Positions 29,740-39,414 are shown, numbered from the stretch's first letter. The stretch is DNA of 64,000 nt from Bog-473 sp963807775 (GCA_963807775.1 CAWECY010000010.1:124001-188000); one strand, 5' to 3'. Notes: generated from the letters alone by a model not told the origin. Made by a program: numbers and translations.

Positions 29740-30321
29740 TCACCCCCGCACGCGGACCATGGCGGGGCGCAGCACCTGTCCCTTCCAGCGGTAGCCCGAG
29801 CGCAGCACCTGCTCCACCATCGCCTCTCCACCTGCGCCGCCCTCGCCGTCGCTGCGCGCCACGGCGTCGTGCACCGACGGGTCGAAGGGGATCTCGGCCT
29901 GGTCGACCCGCTCGAGGCCTTCCTTGCCCAAGATGTCCATGAACATGGCCCGCGCCGCGCGCAGGGCCTTGCCGTCCTCGCTCACCTCCAGCGACTCGTT
30001 CAGGTGCGCCTCGGCCAGGTCGAGCGTGTCGAGCACGGGCAGCAGCTTGGACACCAGGTCGGCCGCCGCCCGCGCCGACTGCTCGTCCTGCAGCCGGGCG
30101 ATGCGCTTGCGGTAGTTCTCGAAGTCGGCCTGGGTGCGCTGGAGCGCGAGCAGGTACTCGTCCCGCTCCCGCGCCAGCACCTCCCGCGGGTCGGCCTCCT
30201 CGGCCAGCGCCGACCCGCCGCCCGATTCGGCCTCCTCGTCAGCAGGGTCCGAGTCGGCGACGTCCGCGTCAGCGGTATCCTCCATGAACTCCTCGGGGAA
30301 GGCCCCCTCGGAGAAGCTCAT
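29740..30321 (-). CDS. grpE: Nucleotide exchange factor GrpE
   Basis: 193 residues. A long acidic N-terminus (about 1-45), then a helical coiled coil (REVLARERDEYLLALQRTQA, DFENYRKRIARLQDEQSARA) and the C-terminal beta domain (GLERVDQAEIPFDPSVHDAV; VLRSGYRWKGQVLRPAMVRV). It releases ADP from DnaK. The start overlaps the dnaK stop by four bases. Confidence 0.96.
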   Translation of the reverse strand: MSFSEGAFPEEFMEDTADADVADSDPADEEAESGGGSALAEEADPREVLARERDEYLLALQRTQADFENYRKRIARLQDEQSARAAADLVSKLLPVLDTLDLAEAHLNESLEVSEDGKALRAARAMFMDILGKEGLERVDQAEIPFDPSVHDAVARSDGEGGAGGEAMVEQVLRSGYRWKGQVLRPAMVRVRG

Positions 30322-32172
30322 GCCTCATCGACGATCTCGGCGTCGACGACGTCGTCGTCCGAACCACCCTCGTCGGCACCGCCACCACCACCGTCGCCGT
30401 CACCCGACGGCCCGGCGCCCGTGCTGGCGCTCGCCGAGGCCTGCTCGTACAGGCGCTGGCTGAAGCTCTGCGACACGCCGACCAGCTTCTCTGTGGCGTC
30501 CTTGATCGCCTCGACCGAGGTGCCGTCCAACGCCTCCTTCACGCCCTTCAGCGCGGCCTCGACGTCGTCCTTCTCGGTGCCCTCGAACTTCTCGCCCTGC
30601 TCCTTGAGGAGCTTCTCGGTCTGGTACACCAGTGTGTCGGCGGTGTTCCTGACCTCGGCCTCCTCGCGGCGCTGACGGTCGTCCTCGGCGTGGGACTCGG
30701 CGTCGCGCACCATGCGCTCGATGTCGTCCTTGGCCAGCGAGGACTGGCCTGTGATCGTCATCGACTGCTCCTTGCCCGTCGCCTTGTCCTGGGCCGACAC
30801 GTGCACGATCCCGTTGGCGTCGATGTCGAACGTGACCTCGATCTGCGGGATCCCGCGCGGCGCCGGCGGCAGGTCGACCAGCTGGAACTTGCCGAGCGTC
30901 TTGTTGTACATGGCCATCTCGCGCTCACCCTGGAGCACGTGGATCTCCACCGACGGCTGGTTGTCCTCGGCCGTCGTGAAGACCTCCGACCGCTTGGTCG
31001 GGATGGTGGTGTTGCGCTCGATCAGCCGGTGCATCACTTGGCCCTTGGTCTCGATGCCGAGCGACAGCGGCGTCACGTCGAGCAACAGGATGTCCTTCAC
31101 TTCGCCCTTGAGCACGCCGGCCTGCACGGCGGCGCCCACGGCGACCACCTCGTCGGGGTTCACGCCCTTGTGCGGCTCCTTGCCCGTCAGGCTCTGCACC
31201 AGGTCCTGGACGGCGGGGATGCGCGTGGACCCGCCGACCATCACGACGTGGTCGATGTCGGAGGTCTTCAGGTTGGCGTCCTTGATGGCGGCGCCGAACG
31301 GCCCGCGGCAGCGCCTCCACCAGGTCGGCCGTCAACTCGTTGAACTTGGCCCGCGTCAGCTTGAGGTCCAGGTGCTTGGGGCCCTCGGACGTCGCCGTGA
31401 TGAAGGGCAGGTTGATCTGGGTGTCCTGCACGGACGACAGCTCGATCTTGGCCTTCTCGGCCGCCTCCTTCAGGCGCTGCATGGCCATCTTGTCGGTGGA
31501 CAGGTCGACACCCTCGGTGTTCTTGAACTCGGTCACCAGCCACTCGATGACCTTGTCGTCCCAGTCGTCCCCGCCGAGCTTGGTGTTGCCCGAGGTGGAC
31601 TTGACCTCGAAGACGCCCTCGCCGATCTCCAGCACCGAGACGTCGAAGGTCCCGCCGCCCAGGTCGAAGACGAGAACGGTCTGGTCGGTCTCCTCCTTGT
31701 CGAGCCCGTAGGCCAGCGCGGCCGCCGTCGGCTCGTTGATGATGCGCAGGACCTCGAGCCCGGCGATCGTCCCGGCCTCCTTGGTCGCCGTGCGCTGGGC
31801 GTCGTCGAAGTACGCCGGCACGGTGATGACGGCCTGGTTGACGGTGTCGCCGAGATACGCCTCGGCGTCCCGCTTCAGCTTGCCCAAGATGCGGGCCGAG
31901 ATCTCCTGCGCCGTGTACGCCTTGCCGTCGATGTCGACGGTCCAGCTCGTGCCCATGTGGCGCTTCACCGAGCGGATGGTGCGGTCGGGGTTGGTGATGG
32001 CCTGGCGCTTGGCCACCTCTCCCACGAGCACCTCGCCCGTCTTGGAGAAGCCCACCACCGAGGGGGTCGTGCGGCCACCCTCCGCGTTCGGGATCACGAC
32101 GGGCTCGCCCGCCTCCAGCACGCTCACCACCGAGTTGGTGGTCCCCAGGTCGATTCCTACGGCCTTGGCCAT
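30318..32172 (-). CDS. dnaK: Chaperone DnaK (Hsp70), one frameshift
   Basis: Starts AKAVGIDLGTTNSVVSVLE. ATPase motifs: VITVPAYFDDAQRTATKEAG, INEPTAAALAYG, VFDLGGGTFDVSVLEIG, MVGGSTRIPAVQ. Linker and substrate domain: DILLLDVTPLSLGIETKG. The lid ends in a Gly/Ser/Asp-rich tail with terminal DAEIVDEA. The frame breaks near 31307, where VEALRGPFGAAIKDANL should be encoded: CTGCCGCGG has one extra C. The two parts join without loss, and the total is about 618 codons, normal for an actinobacterial DnaK. First gene of dnaK-grpE-dnaJ-hspR-clpB. Confidence 0.96.
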
Positions 32173-32246
32173 GTCTGCCTGTCCTTCCGGTTGTCTGTCT
32201 GCCGACGTCTGTCGTCTACCAGTCGCTTCTGAAATGGCTGTTCACC

Positions 32247-32278
32247 ACTATAGCAAAGTTGAGTCCCTATTTGTCAAG
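32247..32278 (-). promoter_or_regulatory. HAIR-like HspR operator overlapping the dnaK promoter
   Basis: Read on the minus strand, 32278 to 32258 gives CTTGACA, seven bases, then ACTCAAC. The HAIR consensus is CTTGAGT-N7-ACTCAAG; 11 of 14 arm positions match. TTGACA (-35, 32277-32272) lies inside the left arm, and TATAGT (32252-32247) or the overlapping GCTATA is a fair -10 at 17-19 bases. Bound HspR would block this promoter. The dnaK start is 75 bases downstream. Confidence 0.75.
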
Positions 32279-32367
32279 ATTCTTTAGTGGATGATTGCCA
32301 CCCCAGTTTTACCAGCCCTGACCTGGTGGGGTTCCATCTCCCCGCCGGGCCCACGTACCATCGAACC

Positions 32368-33150
<783 letters not shown>

Positions 33151-33206
33151 CTCTGTCCGTCTCCCCTCCGGCCCTGGCGCTGCGGGCGCCCGCGGCCGCC
33201 GACGAG

Positions 33207-33671
33207 GTGGAGTGCCTGGCCGCCCACTCCGAGTTTGAGAGTTTTCCGTTCCTGCTTCTGTGGAACCCCGGCCTCACCTGGACGGCCTACCTCGACCTGC
33301 TCGACGGCCTGCGCGACGGCTCGCGCGTCCCCGAGGGCCTAGTGCACTCGGACCTCCTGTTGGCCGTCGTCGACGGCGACATCGTCGGCCGCGTCTCGGT
33401 CCGCTTCACCCTCAACGAGTACCTGGCCCGTGCGGGCGGCCACATCGGCTACGGCGTGCGGCCACGGTTCCGCCGGCACGGCTACGCCACCGAGATCCTC
33501 CGCCAGGCCGTCGCCCTGGCCCGCTCCGGGGGCGTCGACCGCCTCCTGGTCGTATGCGACGACGACAACGTCGGCTCGGCGGGCGTCATCGAGCGCTGCG
33601 GCGGCCTCCTCGAGTCGATCGTCACACCGGACGACGACTCGTCGCCGTTCCGCCGCTACTGGATGGACTAG
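33207..33671 (+). CDS. GNAT-family acetyltransferase
   Basis: At least 154 residues from GTG 33207. The acetyl-CoA site is GYGVRPRFRRHGYATEILRQ (R/Q-x-x-G-x-G/A pattern). Other strands: LLLAVVDGDIVGRVSVRFTL and VDRLLVVCDDDNVGSAGVIE. The frame is open upstream to the end of gpmA and reads LALRAPAAADEVECLAAH, which looks like the true N-terminus, but I find no ATG, GTG or TTG there; a coupled unusual start or a small error near 33150 is possible. Substrate unknown. Confidence 0.8.
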   Translation: MECLAAHSEFESFPFLLLWNPGLTWTAYLDLLDGLRDGSRVPEGLVHSDLLLAVVDGDIVGRVSVRFTLNEYLARAGGHIGYGVRPRFRRHGYATEILRQAVALARSGGVDRLLVVCDDDNVGSAGVIERCGGLLESIVTPDDDSSPFRRYWMD

Positions 33672-33687
33672 CCCCCAAACATGGCGG

Positions 33688-33719
33688 CAGGCCGGGACGC
33701 CTCGCCGCGCCCCGGCCTG
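33688..33719. terminator. Strong hairpin between convergent GNAT and PII genes
   Basis: CAGGCCGGG and CCCGGCCTG pair over 9 bp around a 14-base loop. It lies 16 bases after the acetyltransferase stop and 28 bases before the stop of the convergent PII gene, so it could serve both. No U-run. Confidence 0.55.
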
Positions 33720-33747
33720 ACCGACCGGTTACAGGATCCGACGCGCC

Positions 33748-34086
33748 TTACAACGCGTCAGCCCCGCGTTCTCCGGTGCGCACGCGCACCACGGTGTCGA
33801 CCGGCACGACCCACACCTTGCCGTCACCGATCTTCCCGGTCGCCGCCGCACCGACGATGGCGTCGACGATGTCGTCGGTTTGGGCGTCGTCCACGAGGAC
33901 CTCGACCCGGATCTTCGGCACGAAGTCCACTTCGTACTCCGCGCCCCGGTAGACCTCGGTGTGGCCTCGCTGGCGTCCGAAACCCTGGGCCTCGGTCAGG
34001 GTCATGCCCTGCACACCCTTGGCCTTCAGGACTTCCTTGACGTCATCGAGCTTGAACGGCTTGAGGACTGCCACGATCAGCTTCAT
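33748..34086 (-). CDS. glnK: PII nitrogen-regulatory protein (amt-linked)
   Basis: 112 residues from ATG 34086, with AAAGGAG upstream. PII marks: KLIVAVLKPFKLDDVKEVL, the T-loop GRQRGHTEVYRGAEYEVDF with Y51, and the B-loop TGKIGDGKVWVVPVDTVVRV. It senses ATP/ADP and 2-oxoglutarate and gates AmtB-type channels. It follows amt by 34 bases in the same direction, the classical amt-glnK arrangement. In actinobacteria the homologue can be modified on the T-loop Tyr by adenylylation (known for other species). Confidence 0.93.
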   Translation of the reverse strand: MKLIVAVLKPFKLDDVKEVLKAKGVQGMTLTEAQGFGRQRGHTEVYRGAEYEVDFVPKIRVEVLVDDAQTDDIVDAIVGAAATGKIGDGKVWVVPVDTVVRVRTGERGADAL

Positions 34087-34120
34087 TAGTTTGAGCTCCT
34101 TTCGTCCTGTTCGTGCCGGC

Positions 34121-35701
34121 CTACGTCGCGCCGCCGCTCGTGGGTGGCGATTCGGGTTCGGGTTCCAAGGCGCCGCTCGTGCCGCCCCTGTCGATGCCCG
34201 CCAGGGCGAAGGCACTGTCGGAGCGAGTGGCGTACTGCTCCGCCGGGTAGGACTCCTCGTCGTGGATGGCCAGGTCGCCGACTTCGAGGATGTCGTCCTT
34301 GTAGCGAGCGCCTCGCAGCACCAGGCCGATCAGCTTCATCAGGATGAAGGTTATGAGTGCCGACCAGATGATCACAAAGATGGCCGCTCGGAACTGTTCC
34401 CACAGCTGGTGCCATTCCCCGGTATACATCAAGCCGTTCACCGAGAAGGGCGTACAACTCTTGGTGGTGGAGAGGTACGTCGCATTCGACGTGGCGACGA
34501 CCTGCCCGTATTTGGTGAGGTTGCCGCAGCCGTACTCGATCATGTTCGGGTCGCCGAAGACGCCGACGAACAGGCCGCCGAAGAAGCCCGCGATGCCGTG
34601 CGTATAGATGACCCCGAGGGTGTCGTCCACCTTCGAGAACGGCCGCACCTTGGACAGGAAGTTCCACGCCACCCAGACGATGGCGGTATCAAAGACCCCG
34701 ACTGCGATGGCACCCCAGCCATTGACCCAGCCGGCACAGGGCGTGATCCCGACCAGGCCGCAGATCATGCCGTTGACGCCGCCCAAGAAGGTTGGTTTCT
34801 TCGCCTTGGAGAACAGGGCGTCGAAGGACATCCAGGTGATCACGCCGCAGGCAGTGGCGATGTTGGTGTTGACGACGGCGGCCGACATGTCGATACCCGC
34901 GTAGTACGGGTCGCCACCGTTGAAGCCGTTCCATCCGAGCCACAGGATGCCGGCGCCGACGGCGGCGACGAGCAGGTTGTTCGGCACGAAGTGGGCTCTA
35001 TCTCGCGCCAGCCGGGGCCCAAGGACCCAGGCCGCAACGAAGCCCGACACACCGGCCGACATGTGAATGACGAAACCGCCGGAGAAGTCGAGGGCACCCT
35101 CCTGGGCCAGGTAACCGCCGCCCCACAGCATGAAGGCGTCGACGCCGTAGACGAAGGTCGACCACAGTGGGCACAGGATGCACCAGGCCAGGAACTTGAT
35201 ACGGCCGAGCACGCTCCCGATGAACAGCAGGGGCGTGATGGCGGCAAAGACGAACTGGAAGTAGAGGAGCGAGTCGGTGGGAAAGTGGAAGGGGATGACG
35301 GTGTTGGCCGCCGACACGGCCTTGCCCTGTTCGCTATAGGAGTTGAGGACCTGACCCGGTTTCCCGACGAAGTTTTCGAAGAAATGCTGCCACGTCCCGG
35401 TTGCACCCGTCAGCTGGGTCTGCACACCGTCGCGCACCCCACCTCCGATGGATGTCGCCCCGAAGCCCATCTTGTAGCTCCACAGGACCCAGGCGATGAG
35501 GACCAGCGCGAAGCCGGCGAACATCATGGCCAGCACGTTCACCGCCCACTTCTTCGGGACCACCGCCGCGTACAGGACGGCCAGGCCGGGGATGCTCTGC
35601 AGCGCGACGAACGTGGCGGCCGATATCTGCCACGTGTTGTCGCCCGGATTCAACCAACTGGGATACGGAACGGGAACTGCTTGGGCTATTAAGTGGATCA
35701 C
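34121..35701 (-). CDS. amt: Ammonium transporter
   Basis: 526 residues, eleven or more hydrophobic segments. Family motifs: DFSGGFVIHMSAGVSGFVAA, which includes the first pore His; LGPRLARDRAHFVPNNLLVA; GWNGFNGGDPYY; and GVIYTHGIAGFFGGLFVGVF, which carries the second His. The N-terminus IHLIAQAVPVPYPSWLNPGD shows no strong signal peptide. The cytoplasmic tail of about 80 residues (ILEVGDLAIHDEESYPAEQY) is longer than in E. coli AmtB. Co-transcribed with the downstream PII gene. Confidence 0.95.
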   Translation of the reverse strand: MIHLIAQAVPVPYPSWLNPGDNTWQISAATFVALQSIPGLAVLYAAVVPKKWAVNVLAMMFAGFALVLIAWVLWSYKMGFGATSIGGGVRDGVQTQLTGATGTWQHFFENFVGKPGQVLNSYSEQGKAVSAANTVIPFHFPTDSLLYFQFVFAAITPLLFIGSVLGRIKFLAWCILCPLWSTFVYGVDAFMLWGGGYLAQEGALDFSGGFVIHMSAGVSGFVAAWVLGPRLARDRAHFVPNNLLVAAVGAGILWLGWNGFNGGDPYYAGIDMSAAVVNTNIATACGVITWMSFDALFSKAKKPTFLGGVNGMICGLVGITPCAGWVNGWGAIAVGVFDTAIVWVAWNFLSKVRPFSKVDDTLGVIYTHGIAGFFGGLFVGVFGDPNMIEYGCGNLTKYGQVVATSNATYLSTTKSCTPFSVNGLMYTGEWHQLWEQFRAAIFVIIWSALITFILMKLIGLVLRGARYKDDILEVGDLAIHDEESYPAEQYATRSDSAFALAGIDRGGTSGALEPEPESPPTSGGAT

Positions 35702-36017
35702 TCAAACGCTCCTCAATGTCATTGCGTCTCAGCGTCCCGCCTTGTGAGTCGGACATCACAGAATGCTGAGTACGACAAGCCAGTTCTGACGGTTCACCCC
35801 GCCGCAGAAAGGATGCAGGAGAGGGGTTTCCACATGGTCACGCCTGTGTTTCCAGTGCGTTAATAAGACCTGTGATAGGTGCCTGCGAAACGCGCCCCGG
35901 AACCCGCAGGTTCACGACGGCTTTGGGGCCGGCGGCGGCCCTGGCTACGCTCTGCAGATCACTCCACGAGGCAGCCCTTCGGCCGCTCAACAGACAGCCA
36001 CAGACGGCACGCTCGAC
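35702..36017. other. Intergenic region upstream of amt
   Basis: 316 bases between the divergent amt and a small membrane-protein gene. It must hold both promoters. AT-richer patches occur (GCGTTAATAAGACC near 35858), but I cannot define a -10/-35 pair or a GlnR/NtrC-type site with confidence. Confidence 0.35.
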
Positions 36018-36593
36018 GTGTCTCGCCAGCCGCTCACGACCTTCCGCGGTGCCAGCGTCGACGTCGACGCCCGCCAGGTCGCTCGTGTGGCCGTCGCGCT
36101 GTGCCTGACTGCCCTGGCTGCTGTCGTCGTCACCCTCTTCGTTGTCGGTGTCAACCACAACGCAGAGATCACCGGTCTTCGCCAGCAGGGGGTGCCGGTC
36201 GTCGTGACGGTGACGGGATGCCACGGCGAGTTGGGAGGGAGCGGCAGCAACGCCGTCGGGTCCAGCTGCCGCGGGACCTTCGTTCTCGACGGGCGGCGCT
36301 ACAGCGAGACGATCCCAGGGAACGCGCTCAGTGCTCCAGGCACGACGATCCGATTCGTGACCATCGCCAGCGACCCCGGGCTCCTCGCCACCGCCCGCCA
36401 AGTGGAGAGCGAGCACGCGTCATGGAGAGTGTTCATCCTCCCGACCGTGCTCCTCGTCGTACTGGCGGCTCTCGTGGCGGCGTTGGCTGTCCGTTGGCGG
36501 AGGGACCGGCGGACTGCGAACTCAGTCAGCGCTCCGCTCCGGGCGGGGCTTCGCCGACGGGAGCCGCTTCAGGGTTATGAAGGGGGCGTGTAG
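36018..36593 (+). CDS. Membrane protein with two helices and an outside loop
   Basis: 191 residues from GTG 36018. Helix 1 at about 23-45 (VARVAVALCLTALAAVVVTL), helix 2 at about 138-160 (VFILPTVLLVVLAALVAALA). The outside part between has two Cys (VTGCHGELG, SSCRGTFVLDGRRYSE) that may bond. The layout resembles DUF3592-type proteins, but I do not assign it. The last 19 bases overlap the end of the opposite-strand membrane gene. Confidence 0.6.
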   Translation: MSRQPLTTFRGASVDVDARQVARVAVALCLTALAAVVVTLFVVGVNHNAEITGLRQQGVPVVVTVTGCHGELGGSGSNAVGSSCRGTFVLDGRRYSETIPGNALSAPGTTIRFVTIASDPGLLATARQVESEHASWRVFILPTVLLVVLAALVAALAVRWRRDRRTANSVSAPLRAGLRRREPLQGYEGGV

Positions 36594-37207
36594 CGCTTGT
36601 TCGAGGACGGACGCTTGGGCCTCACCGACGGCGACGGCGACGGCAACGGCCCACCCGCGGTGGATTGACTGAGGTTTCGGCGCAACCGGTAGGCGCGGAC
36701 CAGGTACCAGGCTCCCACCATGACGAAGGGGACCCCGAATCCCCAGTAGTGGAGATTGAATATGGCCAACCCGTAGAGGGACGTCGCTATGCCCAGGAAC
36801 ATGCGCTTCCGCCACAGGGCCATGCCGGTGATCCCGAACGACAGGATGATGAGGACCCAGAACAGCTCGGTGTAGGTCGACGGGTTCACATAATGGGGAT
36901 TGACCGCGCCGTCGGACAGCTGGGCCGACGGATCATGGGCTACGAGGTCATGAATGACCGCGAAGGAGATGATGGTGGCCAAGGGCCCCGCCAACAGCCC
37001 GATCGCCCGCTCTTTGTCGTTGGCCCGCTTTTCCTCCCTCTCGAGTTCCTCCCCGGCGAGGTCGTACGCGCCCTTGGGTCCTGCAGCTTTGGGATCGTTC
37101 GGATTCAGAGCGAGGTAGCGCAGCCGGTCCAAGCGCTGCCACAGGCTCAGCTTGGGTGCGGCACCACCCGCCGAACCGTCGGGGCCGACCGCGCTAGGCA
37201 TCGGCAA
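36575..37207 (-). CDS. Multi-helix membrane protein
   Basis: 210 residues; the second Met (37201) may be the true start. Cytoplasmic N-terminus with LWQRLDRLRYLALNPNDPKA and a charged helix (GEELEREEKRANDKERAIGL), then four hydrophobic segments (LLAGPLATIISFAVIHDLVA; TELFWVLIILSFGITGMALW; FLGIATSLYGLAIFNLHYWG; FGVPFVMVGAWYLVRAYRLR). The C-terminus is Pro/Ser/Lys-rich. Function unknown. Confidence 0.7.
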   Translation of the reverse strand: MPMPSAVGPDGSAGGAAPKLSLWQRLDRLRYLALNPNDPKAAGPKGAYDLAGEELEREEKRANDKERAIGLLAGPLATIISFAVIHDLVAHDPSAQLSDGAVNPHYVNPSTYTELFWVLIILSFGITGMALWRKRMFLGIATSLYGLAIFNLHYWGFGVPFVMVGAWYLVRAYRLRRNLSQSTAGGPLPSPSPSVRPKRPSSNKRYTPPS

Positions 37208-37320
37208 AGGCTAGCGCTGCGTGAAATGGGTGCATATCGGGTTCCTCTCGGAGTGCTCGGCCGGAAGCCTCGGGACCAGTTCGCTCGACAACAAGGCGTA
37301 ACGTTTTCAAGGGGAGCTTC

Positions 37321-38115
37321 TTACTTCCACTCGAGGAAACGGCGCCGCTTGGGCGGGTTGGCCATGACGCCCTGGTCCTGCATCGCGTCGGGCGCGTAAT
37401 CCTCCAGCCACTCGACCAACTCGGTCGTGCTCCCGAGCTTGACCTCGCGTTCGGACTGAATGAGATAGAGACAGATCGAGGCCCCGTCCACCCCCACGGT
37501 CAGCTCGGGGCCGGCTCCGGGTCCGAAGCACCAGACCGGCGGCGCGCCGGGGGTGGCGATCGCCTGCAGGGTCCAACCGGGTTGACGCCGCAGCAGCTCG
37601 TCGACTTCCTTGCCGAGATCGTGCTTGCCAGCTCGCACCCTCACCTCGGGTTCGGCCAACTCGGCGGAGGGTTTCGGCCGCACGACGGCGACTCTCGGCG
37701 GCGTCGATTCAGCCTGGCGATCCTGCAGCCACCCGACGAACTCGTTCATGCTCCCGAGCTTGACCTCGCGTTCGGACTTCATGAGATAGACACAGATCGA
37801 AGCCCTGTCCACGGCCACGGTCAGCTCGGTGTGGCCTCCGGATCCGAAGCTCCAGACCGGCGGCGCGCCGGGGGTGGCGATGGCCTGCAGGGTCCAACCG
37901 GGTAGACGCCGCAGCAGCTCGTCGACGTCCTTTTGGAGCTCGTCCCTTTGAGCTCGCACTGTCACCCCGGGTTCGGCCATCTCACGGGAGGACTTCCGCC
38001 GAACGACGGCGATACCGGGCGGACTCCGACCTCTTTCGGCCCGCCCGACCTGGACATCAGGCACTCGCAGCGGGTCATGCGGGTGCGTCGTCGCGCGAGC
38101 TGGCGGAATGTCCAC
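37321..38115 (-). CDS. Hypothetical protein made of two tandem near-identical units
   Basis: 264 residues. Two units of about 107 codons: the first holds VDELLRRLPGWTLQAIATPG, APPVWSFGSGGHTELTVAVD and SEREVKLGSMNEFVGWLQD; the second holds VDELLRRQPGWTLQAIATPG, APPVWCFGPGAGPELTVGVD and SEREVKLGSTTELVEWLED. The high similarity extends to the DNA. Each unit looks like a small alpha/beta domain with one amphipathic helix and several strands. No family recognised. The N-terminal 35 residues may not be real (GTG start, Pro-rich). Confidence 0.65.
   Translation of the reverse strand: MDIPPARATTHPHDPLRVPDVQVGRAERGRSPPGIAVVRRKSSREMAEPGVTVRAQRDELQKDVDELLRRLPGWTLQAIATPGAPPVWSFGSGGHTELTVAVDRASICVYLMKSEREVKLGSMNEFVGWLQDRQAESTPPRVAVVRPKPSAELAEPEVRVRAGKHDLGKEVDELLRRQPGWTLQAIATPGAPPVWCFGPGAGPELTVGVDGASICLYLIQSEREVKLGSTTELVEWLEDYAPDAMQDQGVMANPPKRRRFLEWK
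37410..37960. repeat. Direct repeat of about 240 bp with a 321-bp period
   Basis: TCCCGAGCTT at 37431 recurs at 37752, and GACCTCGCGTTCGGACT, ATGAGATAG, CGGCGGCGCGCCGGGGGTGG and CCTGCAGGGTCCAACCGGGT recur at the same offset of 321 bases (107 codons). This is the DNA form of the internal duplication in the overlying gene. Confidence 0.85.
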
Positions 38116-38269
38116 TGGGGGGCACCGAAGAAGGCTACAGGCCCTCTGAAAACGCTCTGGGTCCGGCAGATTACGGCGGTGTGAATTGAACCGCCGGACA
38201 CGGGCCGGGAGCCGTCGCTAGGGTGCTCGGTGAGGGCATCGAGGCCCGGCTGATCTGAGGAGCAGGCCC

Positions 38270-38608
38270 ATGAAGCTCGTGGTGGCAGTGGTGAAGCCGT
38301 TCAAGCTCGACGACGTCAAGAACGTCCTGAAGAACATAGGCGTCCAGGGCATGACGCTGACCGAGGTGCAGGGGTACGGGCGCCAGCGGGGTCATACGGA
38401 GACCTACCGGGGCGCCGAGTATCAAGTCGAATTCGTGCCCAAGCTGCGCGTCGAGGTGCTCGTGCAGGACGATCAGGCCGAGGCGGTGGTGGATGCCATC
38501 GTGTCGTCGGCCGCGACGGGCAAGATCGGCGACGGCAAGGTGTGGGTCGTCCCCGCCGAGACCGTCGTGCGCGTGCGCACCGGCGAACGCGGGACCGACG
38601 CGGTCTGA
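38270..38608 (+). CDS. glnB: Second PII nitrogen-regulatory protein
   Basis: 112 residues, ATG 38270 after GAGGAGCAGGCCC. KLVVAVVKPFKLDDVKNVLK, T-loop GRQRGHTETYRGAEYQVEF with Y51, and B-loop TGKIGDGKVWVVPAETVVRV. Very close to the amt-linked paralogue 4.2 kb away, differing mainly at helix positions. It has no amt or glnA neighbour, so its target is open; the next gene encodes a cNMP-binding protein. The symbol glnB is given by family only. Confidence 0.9.
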   Translation: MKLVVAVVKPFKLDDVKNVLKNIGVQGMTLTEVQGYGRQRGHTETYRGAEYQVEFVPKLRVEVLVQDDQAEAVVDAIVSSAATGKIGDGKVWVVPAETVVRVRTGERGTDAV

Positions 38609-38625
38609 CGACGCGTTGCGTCGGC

Positions 38626-38804
38626 GGGAGCCGGTCCGGCTGCCGCGCCGAGGTGAGGCGGAACGGCGCAGCGGGCTCTCCGGCAGCTCGGCAAACCAGC
38701 ACGTGAAACGGCCTAGAGGCGGAACCAGTCCGGCTGCCGCGCCGACAAGAGGCATGGCGGCGCAGCGGGCTTCCCGAGGCTCGGGCAAACCGGCACGTGA
38801 AACG
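38626..38804. repeat. Two imperfect direct repeats of about 85 bp
   Basis: Copy 1 (about 38626-38711) and copy 2 (about 38720-38804), offset 94 bp, share CCGGCTGCCGCGCCG, GGCGCAGCGGGCT, GGCAAACC and GCACGTGAAACGG in order. They fill the gap between the second PII gene and the cNMP-binding gene and have no reading frame of their own. Confidence 0.8.
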
Positions 38805-38827
38805 GTGTGGGGCTACTGTTTGCCGCC

Positions 38828-39247
38828 ATGGCAAAGGACCTCGACCTCTCGAAGATCTGGCTGTTCTCGACATCGTCAGCCAAGGACATCCGCACGATCC
38901 GCCGGGCGCTCGAGGAGGTCTCGGTGCCTCCGGGGCGGATCCTGTGCGAGCAGGGCACTATCGGGCGTGAGTTCTTCCTCATCGTCAAGGGCGAGGCGTC
39001 GGTGCGGCGCAACAACCGCAAGGTGGCGACGCTCGGGCCCGGCCAGTACTTCGGCGAGCTGGCCCTGCTCGACCGGCGGCCCCGGTCGGCCTCGGTGGTG
39101 TCGGACACCGACATGAACCTCCTGGTGCTGGGGCAGCGTCAGTTCAACGGCGTGCTCGACGCCGTGCCCGCGCTGTCGCGCAAGATGCTGGCCGCCATGG
39201 CCACGCGGCTGCGTGACGCGGACGAACGGGCGATCTCCAGCATCTAG
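38828..39247 (+). CDS. Cyclic-nucleotide-binding domain protein
   Basis: 139 residues from ATG 38828. One CRP-type cNMP domain: LEEVSVPPGRILCEQGTIGR, EFFLIVKGEASVRRNNRKVA, LGPGQYFGELALLDRRPRSA (phosphate-binding cassette with Gly-Glu and Arg), VLGQRQFNGVLDAVPALSRK. No helix-turn-helix follows, so it is not a CRP-like transcription factor by itself; it may be a sensor subunit. Partner unknown. Confidence 0.85.
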   Translation: MAKDLDLSKIWLFSTSSAKDIRTIRRALEEVSVPPGRILCEQGTIGREFFLIVKGEASVRRNNRKVATLGPGQYFGELALLDRRPRSASVVSDTDMNLLVLGQRQFNGVLDAVPALSRKMLAAMATRLRDADERAISSI

Positions 39248-39414
39248 ACATCCCATTAGGCGCGCCTCTCTGGTCGGCGGCGGGCCGGCCGGCTGTCGGG
39301 GTTCGGAGTGAACGATCGTTGGGCGCGTGGCGTGCCTATCCACGACCGTTCCGGGGGTTTGCTGCCAGACTTCCTGTGTCCTATCCCTCGCCAAGGACAC
39401 AGGAGGTCACGGTC

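Noticed and set aside
37410..38804. CRISPR-like array
   Set aside because: The repeats are long, only two copies each, and lack regular short repeats with unique spacers. No cas genes anywhere in the window.
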